Assembly (NCBI RefSeq): GCF_030503615.1 | Contig: NZ_CP129963.1 | Span: forward strand, 3,596,001-3,660,000 | DNA: 64,000 bases | Direction: 5' to 3' | DNA from: Sphingobacterium sp. BN32 | GTDB taxonomy: Bacteria; Bacteroidota; Bacteroidia; Sphingobacteriales; Sphingobacteriaceae | Shown here: piece after piece, positions 63,306 through 64,000 of the stretch | How positions within the stretch are numbered: position 1 is the stretch's first letter | Layout of the letters: every line of letters begins with the position of its first letter | The notes under the pieces: model-generated | Told to the model about the DNA's origin: nothing | The model's database searches: none | Seen by the model: only the letters and a program-made list of their open reading frames with translations | Position numbers and translations under genes: made by a program

Positions 63306-64000
63306 TTACTTCAATACTAATTTAGAAGGGAAAACAACTTCTTGTGGAGTTTCTACATATTCCTTCTTATCTATACAATCGAATAATATCTCGGCAGCAC
63401 GGTGAGCTTGCTGTTCGGGATACTGTTCGATACTACCCATAGGCGGATTGTCCATATATTTCCATAACGGATAATTCGCATAACTAATGAAATACATATC
63501 TTGATTTAATACAATTCCGCGAAGTTTTGCGTAACGGATAAGATCAAGCGTTACGAAATCATTAAAAGATACCACGGCTGAGGGTCTGTCAGCTAAAGAG
63601 CATAATTTCTCCATTGCCTCCTCATTGCCATGTTCCGTTAAGTCGGTATGTACAATATAATTGCTATCAAACGGAATTCCGTTCTTAGTTAATGCCTCGG
63701 TATAGGCAGCCGTGCGTTCTTTACTGGCTAGTAAAGATTCAGGACCATTAATCAACGCTATCTTGTTGTGTCCACGCTCGATAAATGCGCTAATTGCCTC
63801 TATCATACCTGAAGAAAGGTCGCTATATACCTTATGAACATTGGGTAAGTCCGGTACGCAGTCGAAAAACACAACTGGAATTTCCGTTTTGGCTAAGACC
63901 TCCATGAAGTCTGTGTCGCCGGTGTTTTTTCCTAGCGAAACCAGGATACCATCGACACGATGCTTTTTGAAGGTTTGGACGATATTCAACTCCCGCTGCT
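63306..64000 (-). CDS. LacI/GalR-family regulator, 3' part (cut by window edge)
   Basis: About 231 C-terminal residues are present; the frame stays open to the last base, so the N-terminus and helix-turn-helix lie outside. The periplasmic-binding-protein-like effector domain is clear: FKKHRVDGILVSLGKNTGD, PVVFFDCVPDLPNVHKVYSDLSSGM, ERGHNKIALINGPESLLASKERTAAY, and the C-terminal PPMGSIEQYPEQQAHRAAEILFDCI. It probably binds a sugar and may control the neighbouring GH109/FGE genes. Confidence 0.88.
   Translation of the reverse strand, partial: QRELNIVQTFKKHRVDGILVSLGKNTGDTDFMEVLAKTEIPVVFFDCVPDLPNVHKVYSDLSSGMIEAISAFIERGHNKIALINGPESLLASKERTAAYTEALTKNGIPFDSNYIVHTDLTEHGNEEAMEKLCSLADRPSAVVSFNDFVTLDLIRYAKLRGIVLNQDMYFISYANYPLWKYMDNPPMGSIEQYPEQQAHRAAEILFDCIDKKEYVETPQEVVFPSKLVLK

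Noticed and set aside
1..64000. tRNA, rRNA, tmRNA, prophage or transposase genes
   Set aside because: No cloverleaf with a TTCGA-type T loop, no rRNA signature and no integrase or transposase motif was found on inspection of the gaps and frames; a tRNAscan or Rfam run would settle this.

Overview
The window comes from a Bacteroidota chromosome and looks most like the Sphingobacterium/Pedobacter group. That rests on recognised protein families and on promoters of the Bacteroidota type (TAnnTTTG at -7, sometimes TTTG about 19 nt upstream), not on any database search. No rRNA, tRNA, CRISPR array, transposase or prophage was seen. Most genes are housekeeping genes, packed tightly on the minus strand between 2.6 and 33 kb.

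Layout. 0.1-2.6 kb: ruvC, an uncharacterised protein, and an Lrp/AsnC regulator. 2.66-7.43 kb: arginine/proline operon argD-argF'-argB-proC-argE. 7.5-22.9 kb: an S10-spc-alpha ribosomal superoperon running from rplC to rplQ with secY, map, infA and rpoA. It is driven by a clear promoter directly before rplC, and rpsJ is not upstream. 22.9-33.1 kb: a GH88 glycosidase, a CoA-binding protein, a serine-hydrolase lipoprotein, pyruvate dehydrogenase E2 and E1-alpha, hisS, and acpP-fabF-rnc. 33.3-44.9 kb: an IPExxxVDY protein, pyk, a two-component system, a nicotinamide riboside uptake/kinase pair, upp, uvrB and an FMN alpha-hydroxy-acid oxidase. 45-56 kb: small envelope proteins, an amino-acid permease, metE under a SAM-I riboswitch, ahcY, a bacilliredoxin, an amidohydrolase lipoprotein and lipA. 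56-64 kb: carB with a structured leader, a secreted formylglycine-generating enzyme, a Tat-exported GH109-type protein, an OsmC protein and the 3' part of a LacI-type regulator that runs off the edge. GH88, GH109 and the sulfatase activator together suggest use of sulfated or amino-sugar glycans. metE and ahcY form a methionine/SAM-cycle neighbourhood.

The most unusual content is intergenic. About twenty tracts share a strict 7-nt period (TTAGNNN repeated, closing in AAGACC or AAGAACC). Type A tracts sit on gene 3' ends and run into a hairpin of the AACCTGCA/TGCAGGTT type and a T-run. In two genes the tract encodes the last codons and the stop. Because 7 is not a multiple of 3, the repeated TAG gives stops in all three frames in three of the five copies. 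Type B tracts form inverted pairs bounding elements of 184-188 bp whose interiors differ. A third motif (C, a GAACCAGGAAAGGAAGGAT-like block) and a fourth (D, an 8-bp-arm palindrome) are nested among them, so the gaps at 38.6-39.1 kb and 59.2-59.7 kb are large imperfect palindromes between convergent genes.

Other points of interest are hairpins in most of the long gaps inside the ribosomal superoperon, an L17 fused to a helix-hairpin-helix domain, an S3 with an Arg/Gly/Asn repeat tail, a 48-bp perfect palindrome over the argE stop, a transcarbamylase with Val at the residue thought to set succinyl versus acetyl specificity, a CarB without the C-terminal allosteric domain, and several -7 boxes so close to the ATG that the mRNAs should be leaderless.
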